DNA from: Bacteroidales bacterium
GTDB lineage: Bacteria; Bacteroidota; Bacteroidia; Bacteroidales; UBA7960
Length of the DNA stretch: 6,684 bases
Reading direction: 5' to 3'
Assembly (NCBI GenBank): GCA_007132865.1
Contig: SLNU01000144.1
Coordinates: forward strand, 1 to 6,684
The notes under the pieces were generated by a model. That model saw nothing but the letters and a program-made list of their open reading frames with translations. It did not search any database and had not been told where the DNA came from. Below, in pieces: positions 1 to 6,474 of the stretch (within the stretch, counting starts at the first letter, position 1; every line of letters starts with the position of its first letter). A program made the position numbers and the translations under genes.

Positions 1-72
1 AGAAACCTGACCAAGACCTCATTGGTCCACAAGTCAGACGAGAACAACATCAAGGCGATGTTGGCCCTTTAA
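1..72 (+). CDS. rpmI: Ribosomal protein L35, C-terminal fragment
   Basis: The first 23 codons of the window read RNLTKTSLVHKSDENNIKAM followed by LAL and a TAA stop. This matches the conserved end of bacterial L35, a small basic protein of the large ribosomal subunit. The family shows a basic stretch, then a hydrophobic-Val-His/Ser-Lys-x-Asp segment and a short leucine-rich tail. The 5' part lies outside the window, so length and start cannot be judged. The next gene on the same strand, 82 bases on, encodes L20. That is the standard rpmI-rplT pair of the infC-rpmI-rplT operon, and the context strongly supports the call despite the short fragment. Confidence 0.9.
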   Translation, partial: RNLTKTSLVHKSDENNIKAMLAL

Positions 73-122
73 TGGTCTCGTAATTCATTCACCTTTGTTT
101 ATGCACGAAAAGTCTTTCCGTC

Positions 123-154
123 AGAGGAAGCGCTAAACGAAAAAAACAAACATT
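123..154 (+). promoter_or_regulatory. rplT translation start region lacking a usable Shine-Dalgarno
   Basis: A purine-rich AGAGGAAG at 123-130 resembles a ribosome-binding site, but it ends 24 bases before the ATG, which is too far for normal pairing with 16S rRNA. The 15 bases just before the start are almost pure A with a few C and T. Bacteroidota are known to initiate many genes from A-rich, Shine-Dalgarno-free leaders. This region fits that habit and is part of the reason for placing the organism there. Confidence 0.4.
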
Positions 155-499
155 ATGGCAAGAACCGTTAACAAAGTCGCCGCAAGGCGCAAAAGAAAAA
201 AGCTGTTAAAACTCACCAAGGGTTATTTTGGTGCCAGAAAGAACGTTTACACCGTTGCAAAGAACACCTGGGAAAAGGGGCAGACCTATGCCTACCGGGA
301 CCGCCGAAACAAGAAGCGGGAATTCCGCAAGCTTTGGATCCAGCGCATCAATGCGGCAGTAAGGCAGTATGGCTTGAGTTATTCACAATTCATTGGCAAA
401 TTGAATGCGAAGGATATCCAGATCAACCGCAAAGTGCTTGCTGACCTGGCCATGAACAACCCCGAGGCATTTAAAGCTGTGGTGGAATCCGTTCAATAG
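155..499 (+). CDS. rplT: 50S ribosomal protein L20
   Basis: This 114-residue basic protein has the usual L20 length. The N-terminal half is a long, very basic helix region ([20 protein letters not shown], then KGYFGARK) that threads into 23S rRNA. It is followed by the conserved block around residues 46-75 ([17 protein letters not shown] and [14 protein letters not shown]). The globular C-terminal part carries the family signature RKVLADLA at about 92-99. L20 is needed for early assembly of the large subunit, and in several bacteria it also represses its own operon at the mRNA level. No leader structure of that kind is recognisable here, because most of rpmI and the operon start lie outside the window. 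The ATG start gives exactly the family N-terminus (MARxxN). A terminator follows 28 bases after the stop, so this is the last gene of its operon. Confidence 0.99.
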   Translation: MARTVNKVAARRKRKKLLKLTKGYFGARKNVYTVAKNTWEKGQTYAYRDRRNKKREFRKLWIQRINAAVRQYGLSYSQFIGKLNAKDIQINRKVLADLAMNNPEAFKAVVESVQ

Positions 500-527
500 A
501 CTGAAAAAAGTGGACATCAACATAGGG

Positions 528-555
528 AGGGAGGCTGCAACAGCCTCCTTTTTTT
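528..555 (+). terminator. Rho-independent terminator after rplT
   Basis: A perfect 8-base-pair stem, GGAGGCTG (530-537) with CAGCCTCC (541-548), closes a three-base CAA loop. A G-T and an A-T pair can extend the stem to 528-550. It runs directly into seven T residues (549-555). This is a textbook intrinsic terminator for the + strand. On the minus strand the same hairpin is preceded by A residues and not followed by a T run, so it should end transcription in only one direction. The T run overlaps the stop codon of the convergent serine dehydratase gene (554-556). Confidence 0.93.
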
Positions 556-2134
556 ATTTTGTGGCCTTGGCCTTCAATTCCATTTCCAGTCGCATGGCAG
601 TCGGGGTAATTGACAACCCGCCATATCCTGTGCACCTGATTTCGTAGGGCAGAGATCTGCCTGTTTTATCCATGGCCGCGATGACCTCATCAAGGGGGAT
701 GACCGCGTCAACGCCGGCAAGTGCCATATTTGCCGAGGCCAGGGCGTTGACTCCCGCCATGATGTTTTTCCCAAGGCAGGGAATCTCCACCCTGTTGGCA
801 ACCGGATCACATGCTAGTCCGAAAATATTCTGAAGTGCCATGGATGCTGCGTCGAATGATTCTTTAAGATTACCTCCCGCCATCTGTACAAGCGCGGCAG
901 CTGCCATTCCTGTAGCAGATCCACATTCCGCCTGGCACCCGGCCAGCTCAGCAGCAAAAGTTGATTTCCCGGCAATGAAGACACCAATTAGTCCGGCAAC
1001 CAGCATGGCTTTAGCCATATCCGTGTAGTCCAACTCCAATTCCTTGCCTGTAGTGATTATGGCCCCTGGCAGCGTGGCACAGGAGCCAGCCGTCGGGGCA
1101 GCCACGATTACCCCCAGGGAGCTTTTTACCTCCATCATGGCCATGGTTGCAGCCACTATCCTGTTCACCAGGGAATCTCCGATTAACCGGTTGCTTTTCA
1201 TGGCCTTCTCAATCAAATGGGACTGATGCCCAACCAGTCTGTCCTCATATTCATTGCCTTGCAATCCCTGCAGGATGGAGTCATCCATGATCTCCACAAT
1301 TTCCTGCATCATGGCAAGTACCTGGGAGACTGAAAAACCGCTGCGCCGGCTTTCATAGAGAGCTGCAACTTCCCAGGGCTGCTTATCACCGCATGCCTTT
1401 AGTGCTTCTTCCGCCGAAAGAAACGGAACCTCAAGGTTTTTCCGCGAGAGGACGGGCATTACAGGGCCGGCACAAAAAATCCGGCAATTCGAAGCCATTT
1501 TTTTCACCTGTTCAGCAAGATCCTCAACCGGACCCGCTGATGATTTGATGTTTAACAGGTATTGCTTCCCATTTTTCAAAAACAGAAATTTATCGACACG
1601 TCCGGACACCTCCAGAAGTTCCGAAATCTTCTTTTCTTCCGAAGCCCCTAGCTGATCAAGAAAAATAAATGCCTCATGGTAATCCCCCAGCGAAGAAATT
1701 GCGAACCCGTTGAATCCAATAAATTCGATCATTCCACCACCGGAGGAGATCGCAAATAGTTCGAGGGATTCCCCATTCTTCCCCGTAAGTTTCATTTTGT
1801 AGGTATTCGGATGGTCATTCTCGTAAGGGATTACGACAAATTCCAGATGAATACCGGAATCCCTGGCAATTTCCAGCGCATCTTTCATTCGCTCATCTAC
1901 CATTTGGAAGCCCAGGAAACCAGCTGCAAGGCCCATAGCAGATCCCTGACCGTCAAAAGTGGTCGCCAGTGAACCCCTGGGATCAAATTCAAAAACCGCT
2001 TTATGTAGTGGCTGTCCCAAAATATCGCTTGCCATTCTTGCTATCCGCACAGAAGCAGCCGTATGGGAACTGGAGGGCCCCCGCATGACGGGACCGATCA
2101 CATCGTTGAATATGCTGGGAGGTAGTTTTTCCAT
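554..2134 (-). CDS. sdaA: Iron-sulfur L-serine dehydratase, fused beta and alpha domains
   Basis: This enzyme deaminates L-serine to pyruvate and ammonia using a [4Fe-4S] cluster instead of PLP. Residues about 5-155 form the beta domain, with IGPVMRGPSSSHTAASVR (13-30) and GSLATTFDGQGSAMGLAAG (54-72). Residues about 245-515 form the alpha (catalytic) domain, with APTAGSCATLPG (346-357), GCQAECGSA (399-407), GLACDPVANRVEIPC (439-453) and CTGYGGLS (501-508). C400, C442 and C453 are spaced 42 and 11 residues apart. That equals, from memory, the spacing of the cluster ligands C343, C385 and C396 in the Legionella enzyme. The order and total length (526) look like Bacillus-type SdaAB plus SdaAA joined in one chain. 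The region at about 175-240, where SdaAB carries an ACT domain, is short and weakly conserved. The last 20 residues hold no cysteine, unlike enzymes that use a C-terminal Cys as the fourth ligand. It is last in the minus-strand cluster, 26 bases after the reductase gene, with an AT-rich leader and no Shine-Dalgarno. Confidence 0.96.
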   Translation of the reverse strand: MEKLPPSIFNDVIGPVMRGPSSSHTAASVRIARMASDILGQPLHKAVFEFDPRGSLATTFDGQGSAMGLAAGFLGFQMVDERMKDALEIARDSGIHLEFVVIPYENDHPNTYKMKLTGKNGESLELFAISSGGGMIEFIGFNGFAISSLGDYHEAFIFLDQLGASEEKKISELLEVSGRVDKFLFLKNGKQYLLNIKSSAGPVEDLAEQVKKMASNCRIFCAGPVMPVLSRKNLEVPFLSAEEALKACGDKQPWEVAALYESRRSGFSVSQVLAMMQEIVEIMDDSILQGLQGNEYEDRLVGHQSHLIEKAMKSNRLIGDSLVNRIVAATMAMMEVKSSLGVIVAAPTAGSCATLPGAIITTGKELELDYTDMAKAMLVAGLIGVFIAGKSTFAAELAGCQAECGSATGMAAAALVQMAGGNLKESFDAASMALQNIFGLACDPVANRVEIPCLGKNIMAGVNALASANMALAGVDAVIPLDEVIAAMDKTGRSLPYEIRCTGYGGLSITPTAMRLEMELKAKATK

Positions 2135-2160
2135 GGTTTAATGTATTCAGTTGTATTTAT

Positions 2161-3111
2161 TCAGTCTGACGGCTGATTATACATGGATTTCCGGTATACC
2201 AGCTGAGCCGCAAATAAATCGTATACGGCACTTCCCACAGTTTTAAATATTTGCGACGGGGATTTCGCCAGGGTAATTTCTCCGCTGATCAGTTTGCCAA
2301 GATGGTGAATATTCTGTGTTTTAATATGTCCTTCCCGAATCGGGATAGCCAGATCCCCGCTTTCACTTGCTGCATGCAGTGTATCAACAAACACTTGTTG
2401 TGTGTGACTAAAAAGGGATGATGGCAATTCGCGGCAGTCAGGTTTATAGGATCCGACGGCAATGATGGTTTTCCCGGTTAAAAGATTTTCGTCTTCCGGA
2501 AACAGAGGATGCATGGAATTGGTCGCCGAAATAATGACCTCGGATTCACGTGTAAGCGCTGCAGTATTCCTGGCCTTTACTAACCGGATGCCAGGCAATT
2601 CCCTTTCGGCAAATTCAGCAAAGGCAGAAGCAGACGCTTCATCTATGTCATAAAAGTTGATTGTTTCAAAATCCCTTACCTGGCATGCAAAAAGGACCTG
2701 ATACATTCCCTGTGTCCCCGTTCCTACTATTCCCAGTGATGTTGCATTCCCCGGGGCAAGGCAATCCAGACCGGTTGCACCGACAGCTGCTGTTCGCATG
2801 GCAGTAATCATTCCTCCGTCCATCACAGCAAGCGGCTCACCTGTCTGGCTGTCATTAAGCACTAGTGTGCCGTAAATGGACGGCTTACCTTGCTTATGGT
2901 TCTCTGGGCAATAGGACACTAGTTTGGTGACCCAGAATTTTTCATTTACGCATGGCATCAGCAGAAAGGTATTCCTGCCAAAATCAATATGCTGGCGCTT
3001 TGGCATGCATTCGTCGTAATCCGGTGCCGCGGCAATGGCGTGTTTCATAGCCTTCAGCCATTCCTGGTAAGAGGCAGCGTTCCTGATGGTAACGGCATCA
3101 ATAAATCTCAT
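2161..3111 (-). CDS. Ornithine cyclodeaminase/mu-crystallin family NAD(P)-dependent oxidoreductase
   Basis: This 316-residue protein has the normal family length. The substrate-binding part carries MPKRQHID (36-43), KLVSYCPENH (63-72) and MDGGMITAMRTAAVGA (97-112). The Rossmann domain starts at GIVGTGTQG (127-135), with an aspartate at the end of the second strand (D155) that would fit NAD(H). The tail has HHLGKLISGEI (269-279) and FKTVGSAVYDLFAA (289-302). R39, K63 and R106 fall at the spacing of R45, K69 and R112 of Pseudomonas ornithine cyclodeaminase (numbers from memory). The cyclodeaminase aspartate (D228 there) aligns with Y222 in AVGSYKPDCREL (218-229). This therefore argues against ornithine cyclodeaminase and in favour of a family relative. 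Candidates are a pyrroline/piperideine-2-carboxylate or other ketimine reductase, or an alanine dehydrogenase-like enzyme. The substrate cannot be fixed from sequence. Its start lies inside the end of the Nudix gene (14-base overlap), pointing to translational coupling, and serine dehydratase follows 26 bases later. Confidence 0.9.
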   Translation of the reverse strand: MRFIDAVTIRNAASYQEWLKAMKHAIAAAPDYDECMPKRQHIDFGRNTFLLMPCVNEKFWVTKLVSYCPENHKQGKPSIYGTLVLNDSQTGEPLAVMDGGMITAMRTAAVGATGLDCLAPGNATSLGIVGTGTQGMYQVLFACQVRDFETINFYDIDEASASAFAEFAERELPGIRLVKARNTAALTRESEVIISATNSMHPLFPEDENLLTGKTIIAVGSYKPDCRELPSSLFSHTQQVFVDTLHAASESGDLAIPIREGHIKTQNIHHLGKLISGEITLAKSPSQIFKTVGSAVYDLFAAQLVYRKSMYNQPSD

Positions 3112-3754
3112 CTCGTAATAACTGTTTTATTACTTCTGCCATTTCGGAGATAATCATGGCGGTGGCACCCCAGATAATGTGACCACCCATGTTGTAACAA
3201 GGCGTTTCCAGTCGCTGGCCGTCCCTCAAGCTTATAAGCTTCATTTCCCTGCACGCGGGATTGAGCAGGTCCTTAAGGGAAAACTCGAGAATGGCAGCCA
3301 CTTCAACCGGATCAGGCAAGAAATCCGGGCGGCTTTCCGAGATGCCTATAAAAGGTGTTACAATGAAGTTGCTTGGCGGGATAAACAGGTCTGTCAGCCT
3401 TCCTTTTAAATTTACCAGTCCGGGATCCACCCCTATCTCTTCGTTCGCTTCCCTTAATGCGGTAAATGCAAGGTCCGGGTCTCCGGACTCATGTCGTCCA
3501 CCCGGAAAGGAGATTTGTCCGCTATGGGCCCCGTCATATTCCGGACGTTGAATAAGTACCGTGGCAACCTGCTGTTCCTTATCTGGATAAAAAAGCAATA
3601 GCACACTGCTTTGTACAGGGTTTTTGCCAACCCCCATGTGCAGTATATCGCTATGGCGGATGGACGGTGCCATTTGCAACTGGGCCTGGACTCCGGGAAG
3701 ATTTGAAAAATCAGCGTTTTCCAGGTAACGGACAAAATCGTGGAAGTCGGGCAT
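3098..3754 (-). CDS. Nudix hydrolase, CoA pyrophosphatase (NudL/UPF0035) type
   Basis: From the preferred ATG this is a 218-residue protein. It contains the UPF0035 signature upstream of the Nudix box (VLIQR at 67-71 region, then GQISFPGG ending at residue 86) and the Nudix core LREANEEIG (100-108), whose R101, E102, E105 and E106 bind the catalytic divalent metal. The N-terminal LPGVQAQLQMAPSIR (19-33) is also typical of the CoA-type branch. Characterised members split CoA or its derivatives into 4'-phosphopantetheine and 3',5'-ADP, but specificity varies and is inferred here. The usual first glutamate of the Nudix consensus (the E in Gx5E) is not at the standard position, as in other members of this branch. 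Start choice: a longer form begins with TTG at 3769 (five extra residues, 13 bases after the photolyase stop). The ATG at 3754 is preferred because TTG starts are uncommon and because MPDFHDFVRYL resembles family N-termini. Its last 14 bases overlap the reductase gene. Confidence 0.93.
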   Translation of the reverse strand: MPDFHDFVRYLENADFSNLPGVQAQLQMAPSIRHSDILHMGVGKNPVQSSVLLLFYPDKEQQVATVLIQRPEYDGAHSGQISFPGGRHESGDPDLAFTALREANEEIGVDPGLVNLKGRLTDLFIPPSNFIVTPFIGISESRPDFLPDPVEVAAILEFSLKDLLNPACREMKLISLRDGQRLETPCYNMGGHIIWGATAMIISEMAEVIKQLLRDEIY

Positions 3755-3782
3755 ACAAGGCTCAGTCAATGAAAAGGGTTAT

Positions 3783-5093
3783 TCAGCGCTGTGAAGATAC
3801 CAATTCTTTTACTGTTTTCAGCCAGCGTTCCCTGGCCATTTTATGATCTACGATGGGATCAGGATAATCCGGGCTACCCGCTTCAGGAACCCATTCTCGG
3901 ATAAATGTCCCATCCTGATCAAACTTTTTTTGTTGTTCCGTCGGATTGAACACCCTGAAATAAGGGGCTGCATCGCATCCGGTCCCGGCACTCCATTGCC
4001 ATCCCCCATTGTTGGAGGAAAGCTCGTAGTCAAACAATTTTTCTGCAAACCAGGCCTCTCCCCACCGCCAGTCGACCATCAGGTGCTTGGTCAGGAAGCT
4101 GGCCGTGACCATGCGCAGCCGGTTATGCATATAGCCGGTCTGGCTCAGCTGCCGCATGCCTGCATCCACCATGGGGTATCCGGTCATTCCCGCTTTCCAC
4201 TTGCTGAACGCCACCTCCCCATTCAACCAGGGAAGCCGGTCAAATACCGGTTTGAATGAGCTTCGGACCACATGCGGGAAATGCCACAGAACCATCGCGT
4301 AGAATTCCCGCCATATCAATTCATTCAGGAATACCTCATTCCATTTCCCGGCATTTTTAACCAGGTCCCTTATGCTCAAAACCCCAAACCTCAATTGGGT
4401 TCCCAGCCGGGAAGTACCCTCCATTGCCGGGAAGTCCCGCGTGCGGTCATATTTCCTGATAATGTCCTCGCGTACTGTGAAAGAGGGCATGGCCATGCCG
4501 GAGGACTTGAATCCAAGGGCCTGCAAATCTGGCAAGGAAGGAATGTTTCCTTTCCACAAATGGTCAAGCTTTTCCTGTGAGGGAAAAGGGGAAAGGTCCC
4601 TGCTGCTTAGCCTGGCCTTCCATTGCTTGCTGTAAGGCGTAAAGACGAGGTATGGACTTCCGTCGGGTTTCAGGACCCGGTTCTTGTCAAAAATAAGGTG
4701 GTCGGTCTGGGATTCCAGTGAGATTCCCTGGGATTCGAGCAAGGCCCTGACCTTCTCGTCCCTTTTTTGGCCGTAGGGTTCGTGGTCGCCGTTGGTATAA
4801 ACGGCCTCCACCTGGTAATCCTTGAGCAAGCTGACAAACACATCAAGCGGCCTGCCATTTTTTACAAGCAGGCCCGAACCCAAGCTGGCCAGCTCCTTTT
4901 CGAGCTGTTGCAACTGAAGGTGGATGTATTCAACGCGGTGGTCACCCGCCGGAAGCTCACTCAGAATATCCTCATCAAAAATAAACAAGGGCAGCACCTG
5001 CCTGCCGGACCTGAGTGCTTCATACAAACCACGGTTGTCAATCAGGCGTAGGTCCCGGCGAAACCAAAAGATATTCAAATGCTGATCAGACAT
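3783..5093 (-). CDS. phrB: Deoxyribodipyrimidine photolyase (class I CPD photolyase type)
   Basis: This 436-residue cytosolic flavoprotein is predicted to repair cyclobutane pyrimidine dimers with blue-light energy. The N-terminal alpha/beta antenna domain begins with IFWFRRDLRLIDNRGL (8-23). The C-terminal helical FAD domain includes RLGTQLRFGVLSIRDL (229-244), ELIWREFY (258-265), GYMHNRLRMVTASFLTKHL (320-338) and SSNNGGWQWSAGTGCDAAPY (359-378). W289, W342 and W365 match the spacing of the E. coli electron-transfer tryptophans W306, W359 and W382. N361 matches N378 near the flavin N5, and W261 matches the lesion-contacting W277. All residues needed for a repair enzyme are therefore present. 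The length fits class I bacterial photolyases and exceeds what a truncated gene would give. The antenna chromophore (methenyl-folate or a deazaflavin) cannot be decided; E105 in NGDHEPYGQKRDEKV sits where E. coli has its folate-contacting glutamate. A cryptochrome role is possible but less likely. It lies 44 bases after the phosphoesterase gene. Confidence 0.96.
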   Translation of the reverse strand: MSDQHLNIFWFRRDLRLIDNRGLYEALRSGRQVLPLFIFDEDILSELPAGDHRVEYIHLQLQQLEKELASLGSGLLVKNGRPLDVFVSLLKDYQVEAVYTNGDHEPYGQKRDEKVRALLESQGISLESQTDHLIFDKNRVLKPDGSPYLVFTPYSKQWKARLSSRDLSPFPSQEKLDHLWKGNIPSLPDLQALGFKSSGMAMPSFTVREDIIRKYDRTRDFPAMEGTSRLGTQLRFGVLSIRDLVKNAGKWNEVFLNELIWREFYAMVLWHFPHVVRSSFKPVFDRLPWLNGEVAFSKWKAGMTGYPMVDAGMRQLSQTGYMHNRLRMVTASFLTKHLMVDWRWGEAWFAEKLFDYELSSNNGGWQWSAGTGCDAAPYFRVFNPTEQQKKFDQDGTFIREWVPEAGSPDYPDPIVDHKMARERWLKTVKELVSSQR

Positions 5094-5110
5094 AAGAAGT
5101 ATTTATTAAA

Positions 5111-5150
5111 GCATGGATCAAATCGTGAAAGCATAGATCAAACCGTGGGT
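5111..5150. repeat. Imperfect tandem 20-base direct repeat upstream of the photolyase gene
   Basis: Two adjacent units, 5111-5130 and 5131-5150, share GCAT(G/A)GATCAAA(T/C)CGTG. They match at 15 of the first 17 positions and then diverge in the last three. The right-hand unit covers the phosphoesterase stop codon (5138-5140). The left-hand unit lies in the intergenic gap, 18 bases before the photolyase ATG when read on the minus strand. The period is not a multiple of three, so it does not encode a repeated peptide. It could be a small replication-slippage duplication or two operator half-sites about two helical turns apart. Confidence 0.75.
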
Positions 5151-6412
5151 TTGTTCCCACTTCGCAGGATAAGCAGGGTGATCTCAGGGGGCATCCCTAT
5201 CCTGCCAGGAAAGCTCAAATAACCAAATCCCCGGTTGACATAGAGTTTTTGCTCACCCTCCGAATAAAGGCCGCTCCACTCATTGTATTTCAGTTTGACC
5301 GGACTCCATGAAAAAAATCGGTTGGTAATACCAAACTGCATGCCATGGGTGTGGCCGCTCAGGGTCAGCTGCACATCCGTTTGGGGGATGACTTGCTCAC
5401 GCCAATGGGAAGGGTCATGTGAAAGCAGGACCTTGAAGGGGAAGTCCGACATATTCCCCAATGCAGCCTGCAGGTCACCATACTGCCCGAAAGGGGGTAA
5501 TCCCCAGTTCTCCACCCCAAGCAACAGAATGGAATCCTGGCCACGGTGAATAAATGCCTGTTCATTCAAGAGAACCCGGAACCCCATTTCCGATTGGAGT
5601 CGTACCAGCTTTTCCACATCGGCAACTTTTTCGTCAATGGTACCCCAGCGGCGGTAATCCCCCATGTCATGGTTGCCCAGTATCGAATACATCCCATCCG
5701 GGGCTTCCAGTTCCTGAAAGTATTGCAAAAATTTCATGGCTTCCAGGGCTTCGTTGTTCACCATGTCCCCAGTGAAAACGATCAGGTCGGGTTCAAGCGC
5801 ATTGATCAACTTCAGGCCGGCCTGGACGGCGTCTGTCTGGGTATAGCTTCCCAGGTGGGTGTCTGAGAACTGGACAATGCGGTAACCGTCAAATGCCGGC
5901 GGCAGCTGTTCAAACCAAACCTCCTGGGTTTCCACCTGGAAATTGTAACGTCCAAAACCGACCCCGTACAACGTAATGGAAAATGTCATTGCAGCGAATG
6001 CCATTCCCACGGCAGGTACAATCAAACTGCGCCTCCACCTGCCAAGCAGTCGGTGGGTTCCGGATCTGGTTGAAAATACGCGCTGGGTAAGCCCAAGCAG
6101 CAGAATCTTGAGGTCATAAAATCCCGTGAAAATAAAGAAGCTGAATTTTGGGACAAAGACCATCACAAATCCGCCGACGATAAGGAAGAACCTTCTGTAT
6201 TGTACATAATCCTCCTGTGGGCTGTTCCGGATGAAAAGCAGCCAGGCAATGGCGAAAAACAAAAAGAGTATATCTACAATCCAGTAGGTTTTGAGGGCAA
6301 AACGCCTCAAGGGGGTCAGCCTTCCGTGTGAGAAAAGCTTCTTCATGCCACGGTAGGCGTAAATATCTACAAGCAGGATGAACAAGAAAAAAAGGAGAAT
6401 GGTCCAGAACAT
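5138..6412 (-). CDS. Membrane-anchored calcineurin-like metallophosphoesterase (YkuE/COG1408-like)
   Basis: From the preferred ATG this is a 424-residue protein: a hydrophobic N-terminal third with about four membrane segments (near 1-20, 43-61, 74-97 and 129-152) followed by a complete metallophosphoesterase domain. Metal-site motifs in order are SDTH (D184, H186), GDMV (D216), GNHD (N247, H248, D249), SHDP (H332) and GHTHG (H354, H356). This is the full dinuclear-metal set, so an active hydrolase is expected. The positively charged loops after segments 1 and 3 (RGMKK and RLLGRWRR) suggest they are cytoplasmic, which would put the catalytic domain in the periplasm; this is an inference. The substrate is unknown: related proteins act on phosphodiesters or lipid-linked phosphates, but nothing here decides. 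Start choice: the frame stays open to a TTG at 6442 (ten more hydrophobic residues), but ATG at 6412 begins cleanly at the first membrane segment. It is the first gene of the five-gene minus-strand cluster. Confidence 0.93.
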   Translation of the reverse strand: MFWTILLFFLFILLVDIYAYRGMKKLFSHGRLTPLRRFALKTYWIVDILFLFFAIAWLLFIRNSPQEDYVQYRRFFLIVGGFVMVFVPKFSFFIFTGFYDLKILLLGLTQRVFSTRSGTHRLLGRWRRSLIVPAVGMAFAAMTFSITLYGVGFGRYNFQVETQEVWFEQLPPAFDGYRIVQFSDTHLGSYTQTDAVQAGLKLINALEPDLIVFTGDMVNNEALEAMKFLQYFQELEAPDGMYSILGNHDMGDYRRWGTIDEKVADVEKLVRLQSEMGFRVLLNEQAFIHRGQDSILLLGVENWGLPPFGQYGDLQAALGNMSDFPFKVLLSHDPSHWREQVIPQTDVQLTLSGHTHGMQFGITNRFFSWSPVKLKYNEWSGLYSEGEQKLYVNRGFGYLSFPGRIGMPPEITLLILRSGNKPTV

Positions 6413-6456
6413 GGGAATAAATAACAGATACAACAAAACCAATAAAAAGTAACCAT

Positions 6457-6464
6457 TAACTTTG
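6457..6464 (+). promoter_or_regulatory. Possible Bacteroidota -7 element (TAnnTTTG) in the divergent intergenic region
   Basis: TAACTTTG matches the Bacteroidota -7 consensus TAnnTTTG exactly and lies 97 bases before the transporter ATG. No TTTG is found at the expected -33 distance upstream, so the match may be chance. On the minus strand TACTTTTT (6444-6451) has seven of the eight consensus features, but the nearest upstream TTTG (6468-6471) is only 16 bases away, shorter than usual. Some promoter for each divergent gene must lie in 6413-6561, but its exact position is not established. Confidence 0.22.
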
Positions 6465-6474
6465 GTGCAAAAAC

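Noticed and set aside
73..154. A regulatory leader for L20 autocontrol between rpmI and rplT.
   Set aside because: No convincing long stem or pseudoknot could be found in these 82 bases, and the known control sites lie mainly upstream in the operon, outside the window.
2161..3111. Naming the reductase ornithine cyclodeaminase outright.
   Set aside because: The catalytic aspartate position holds a tyrosine, so only the family name is supported.
3843..4259. Open frame of 138 codons on the + strand opposite the photolyase gene.
   Set aside because: The translated peptide resembles no family and is antisense to a well-conserved gene. Its openness is explained by the codon use of that gene. The same applies to the other open frames opposite the minus-strand genes.
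5094..5122. TTTG (minus strand, 5119-5122) and TACTTCTT (5094-5101) as a Bacteroidota-type promoter for the photolyase.
   Set aside because: The -7 match is poor, the spacing of 17 bases is short, and transcription would begin at or after the start codon.
5145..5160. Small inverted repeat GTGGG...CCCAC at the end of the phosphoesterase gene, considered as an intrinsic terminator.
   Set aside because: The stem has only five base pairs, lies inside the coding sequence, and is not followed by a T run on the minus strand. The next gene starts less than 60 bases later.
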